From a virus: 31,027 nt of DNA. The first letter of the stretch is position 1; each line of letters starts with the position of its first letter. The DNA lies in the IMG/VR virus record IMGVR_UViG_3300050120_000335, positions 1 to 31,027 of that record, one strand, 5' to 3'. Shown piece after piece: positions 29,216-31,027 of this stretch. The position numbers were made by a program, and so were the translations under genes. The notes beneath the pieces are model-generated. The model made no database searches. It worked only from the letters and a program-made list of their open reading frames with translations, and was not told where the DNA came from.

Positions 29216-29656
29216 TTAGAATTCGCCGCCGTCGATCGAGACGTCATAGAAGGTGACATTTCGAATGGTGCCGCCTTCGATGTCGACGGATGACGGGTCT
29301 TGGTAGGCCATCCCCATCAGGGGACCTTGGCCGCCGTCCGCGATGGCCGCTTCGGGCGCGCCATCCAGGTCAGCGGGAAATATGAACGAACCGAGGGTCG
29401 AGAGCCCAACGCTGAACTCGCCAACGATCGGCTCGACGGTGTCCTCGCTCCAGATCGCAACACCGGGCCACGGCAACCCACCATCGCTGGTGAAGTCGAA
29501 GCCCATCGCGAGCGTATTGCCTCGGCTGAGGGCTCGGGTCAGATTGAAGTCGGGACAGTTCTCTGCGGAGAACGCCAATGGTTGAACCGAACCCACAACG
29601 CTGACAGCGAAATCGCTACCCGACGTGCAGCCCCAGGCGAGCACCTGGACAGTCAT
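29216..29656 (-). CDS. Virion-operon protein of unknown function
   Basis: 146 residues from an ATG one base after the upstream stop (TAACATG), so coupled. Predicted strands throughout (MTVQVLAWGCTSGSDFAVSV, LAMGFDFTSDGGLPWPGVAI, EFSVGLSTLGSFIFPADLDG, GGTIRNVTFYDVSIDGGEF). It looks like a small carbohydrate-binding or fibre-associated beta protein, but no motif is decisive. Confidence 0.68.
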   Translation of the reverse strand: MTVQVLAWGCTSGSDFAVSVVGSVQPLAFSAENCPDFNLTRALSRGNTLAMGFDFTSDGGLPWPGVAIWSEDTVEPIVGEFSVGLSTLGSFIFPADLDGAPEAAIADGGQGPLMGMAYQDPSSVDIEGGTIRNVTFYDVSIDGGEF

Positions 29657-29657
29657 G

Positions 29658-30044
29658 TTACTTCAGGCGCCACTGGACGGAGTTGGCGCCGATCGAGAAC
29701 GAGTCGCCCACGACGCAGACCTTGGGCGAAGGCAATGGCGAATACGCCAGCAGCGTACCGTCACCGCCGATGAGTGCGGCATAGGTGACCTGGGCCCAGT
29801 CGGTCGTGACGCAGGGTCCGAAGACGATGGCGTTCGTATTGGTCGTCGTTGAGATGCCTGCGCTGCGCGTGAAGCTGCTCAGAGTCACGCTCTGACGGGA
29901 ATACCCGCTACCGCCGCTCGGCTCGGTGATGCCGGTGCCGTCCGGACCTGGAGCAACCGTCAGCAGCGCGATCGACGGCGTCTTGGAATTCCAAAACGCC
30001 AGGATCGCATCGTGACTTGCATAGGACAGAACTGGGTTCGACAC
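29658..30044 (-). CDS. Virion-operon protein, probable tail accessory
   Basis: 128 residues from a GTG at 30044, three bases after the upstream stop, with AAGGT about nine bases before. The sequence has an N-terminal helix-strand part (SYASHDAILAFWNSKTPSIA), a GYSRQSVTLSSFTRSAGIST segment and a C-terminal strand pair (SPKVCVVGDSFSIGANSVQW). This three-part pattern recurs in small phage virion proteins upstream of fibre genes. The function is not known. Confidence 0.7.
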   Translation of the reverse strand: MSNPVLSYASHDAILAFWNSKTPSIALLTVAPGPDGTGITEPSGGSGYSRQSVTLSSFTRSAGISTTTNTNAIVFGPCVTTDWAQVTYAALIGGDGTLLAYSPLPSPKVCVVGDSFSIGANSVQWRLK

Positions 30045-30047
30045 GTC

Positions 30048-30359
30048 TTATACCTTCGGATTGCAGGGGGTGAGGCGCAGCGTGCCATCCGACGCGGCGT
30101 CGCCGACGACCCACGAAATCGACTCCGCCGCTGCTCGGTCGATGTAGACCGTGGCATAGACGCCAGGGAGCAGCATGAAATCGTCCGTGGTCGCGGTGCC
30201 GCTGGTCGAGATGTGGCAGACGGTGTCAGAGAGCAGCACGAAGCTGGTCTCGGAACCCGTCGGCTCATACGAACCGGGCGTCGCGTTGACGGTCTCCACC
30301 ACCGTGGTGACGCCGAGGTGGCCCAGAAGGACCGCACCCCCTGGAGTGATGGCCGTCAT
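30048..30359 (-). CDS. Small beta-rich virion-operon protein
   Basis: 103 residues, three bases after the upstream stop (TAAGAGATG). Strand-rich sequence: GHLGVTTVVETVNATPGSYE, TSFVLLSDTVCHISTSGTAT, DFMLLPGVYATVYIDRAAAE. The LPGVYATVY segment resembles the LSPGVYATFF and LPRGAYYAVL strands of the fibre-tip paralogues downstream, suggesting a shared sandwich fold. Function unknown. Confidence 0.7.
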   Translation of the reverse strand: MTAITPGGAVLLGHLGVTTVVETVNATPGSYEPTGSETSFVLLSDTVCHISTSGTATTDDFMLLPGVYATVYIDRAAAESISWVVGDAASDGTLRLTPCNPKV

Positions 30360-30362
30360 CTC

Positions 30363-30902
30363 TTAGCTCTTGTTCTTCGGGGCGCGTTGTTGGCGCGCGG
30401 GCTTGTCTTGGCCGGTCGCGGCCTTGAACTGCTCATCCGTCAGCGGTTCGGTCGCGTCGGCGGGGATCAGGCCGGCGAGCTTCTCGTCTTCGAGTTCGCC
30501 TTCCTTCATGTCCTTGGCGACCTCTTCCTGGGTCTCGGGCGCTGGCGCGGCTTCTGGGGCGGGAGCCGCCGGAGCTTCAACCACGGGCGCAGCGGGAGCG
30601 GCTGCCACCGGTGCAGCTACGGGCGCGGGCGCGGCTTGCGGGGCCTTGAACACCACCGGTGCGGCTGCCGTCGCAGCGGCTGCGGCGGAACCGCTGCCGT
30701 AACGATCGAGCACGGCGGTCGCCGGTTCGGGCGACCCGGCCGGCGGCGCGGCGCGAGCATAGGGGGAGTTGTCGACCGGGCTCGCTTGGCGGCCGTTGCC
30801 GTAGCTATAGCCCGCCACATGCAGCACCAGATCGCGCGCGTTCGCGACGGTGTGGGTTTCTTCCCCGTTGGGGCCTGAGACGACGACGACGAGATCGGTC
30901 AT
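30363..30902 (-). CDS. Alanine/proline-rich protein heading the tail operon
   Basis: 179 residues. The first 30 residues form a small domain (MTDLVVVVSGPNGEETHTVA, NARDLVLHVAGYSY). A long Ala/Pro linker follows (residues about 70-125, repeated APA/VAAP units), then an acidic segment (EVAKDMKEGELEDEKLAGLI) and a basic tail (PARQQRAPKNKS). The Ala/Pro linker would be extended and flexible, as in scaffolding or linker proteins. Its place as first gene of a 10-kb virion operon suggests an assembly role; this is inference only. Confidence 0.7.
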   Translation of the reverse strand: MTDLVVVVSGPNGEETHTVANARDLVLHVAGYSYGNGRQASPVDNSPYARAAPPAGSPEPATAVLDRYGSGSAAAAATAAAPVVFKAPQAAPAPVAAPVAAAPAAPVVEAPAAPAPEAAPAPETQEEVAKDMKEGELEDEKLAGLIPADATEPLTDEQFKAATGQDKPARQQRAPKNKS

Positions 30903-30949
30903 GAATTGTTCCGAGTGCAGCTACAAATTGGGGATGTTGGGGAGCACCC

Positions 30950-30978
30950 TTCATGTCATGAAAGGTGGAGAATGTCAA
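30950..30978 (-). promoter_or_regulatory. Promoter for the 10-kb tail fibre operon
   Basis: GCCGTCATTC then TTGACA (30978-30973), 17-base spacer, CATGAA (30955-30950). The same -10 hexamer occurs at the tail tube operon. About 40 bases of leader follow. Confidence 0.72.
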
Positions 30979-30995
30979 GAATGACGGCGAAATCC

Positions 30996-31024
30996 TTGAC
31001 ATAGGCTGGGGCGCGTTCTAAGGC
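30996..31024 (+). promoter_or_regulatory. Divergent plus-strand promoter at the right edge
   Basis: GGCGAAATCC then TTGACA (30996-31001), 17-base spacer, TAAGGC (31019-31024). It faces out of the window, so a plus-strand unit is expected just beyond the edge. Confidence 0.5.
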
Positions 31025-31027
31025 CTG

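Noticed and set aside
7247-30978. CRISPR-like or regulatory repeat array as explanation of the recurring TCAAGAATCGTGAC motif
   Set aside because: Copies are dispersed kilobases apart, always minus-strand and upstream of units, and end in TTGAC with fixed spacing, so promoters explain them better.

Overview
This window is a piece of a large, GC-rich, tailed double-stranded DNA phage with siphovirus-type tail genes. The evidence is a tail tube protein, a frameshifted tail assembly chaperone pair, a very long tape measure protein with a built-in muralytic domain, head-tail connectors, a PhoH-like ATPase and at least 20 convincing tRNA genes (23 including atypical ones). High GC and several tRNAs with C at the wobble position point to a GC-rich host, perhaps an alphaproteobacterium; the host cannot be fixed from this sequence. 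All recognised protein genes and tRNAs are on the minus strand, so the biological order runs from high to low coordinates. Long plus-strand frames are antisense shadows.

From the right end: a divergent promoter pair (30950-31024), then a 10-kb tail fibre and virion protein operon (30902-20562) with a 1497-residue glycine-rich repeat protein and two smaller paralogues carrying the same C-terminal sandwich-like segment. Next is a small module with an acidic protein, a P-loop kinase-like ATPase and small proteins mixed with tRNA-Trp and tRNA-Gly (20493-18850). Cys, Asp and Glu tRNAs and a ten-gene tRNA cluster follow (18515-16346), with structured leaders and their own promoters. Then come three virion-type genes (16245-14901), a plus-strand non-coding unit (about 14030-14899), a papain-like protease, a helix-turn-helix protein, a tiny transcription unit and an eight-tRNA cluster (11909-11210). 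The left third holds an XhlA-like membrane protein, a PhoH operon, the connectors (9183-7324), the tail tube, a tiny membrane protein, the chaperones and the tape measure gene, which runs off the left edge.

Two features tie the window together. First, twelve minus-strand promoters share a long -35 block close to ACGTCACGATTCTTGACA, followed after exactly 17 bases by a weak -10 whose second base is always A. They sit in front of nearly every unit, from connectors to tRNAs to fibres. Second, facing all this is a plus-strand unit with its own TTGACG/TAGAAA promoter and a strong terminator, no credible gene, and many hairpins, several closed by GNRA or UUCG loops. It would give an RNA of about 870 nt between the two tRNA clusters. 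Its size, ornateness and phage/tRNA setting recall the GOLLD and ROOL large RNAs, but no homology could be tested here.
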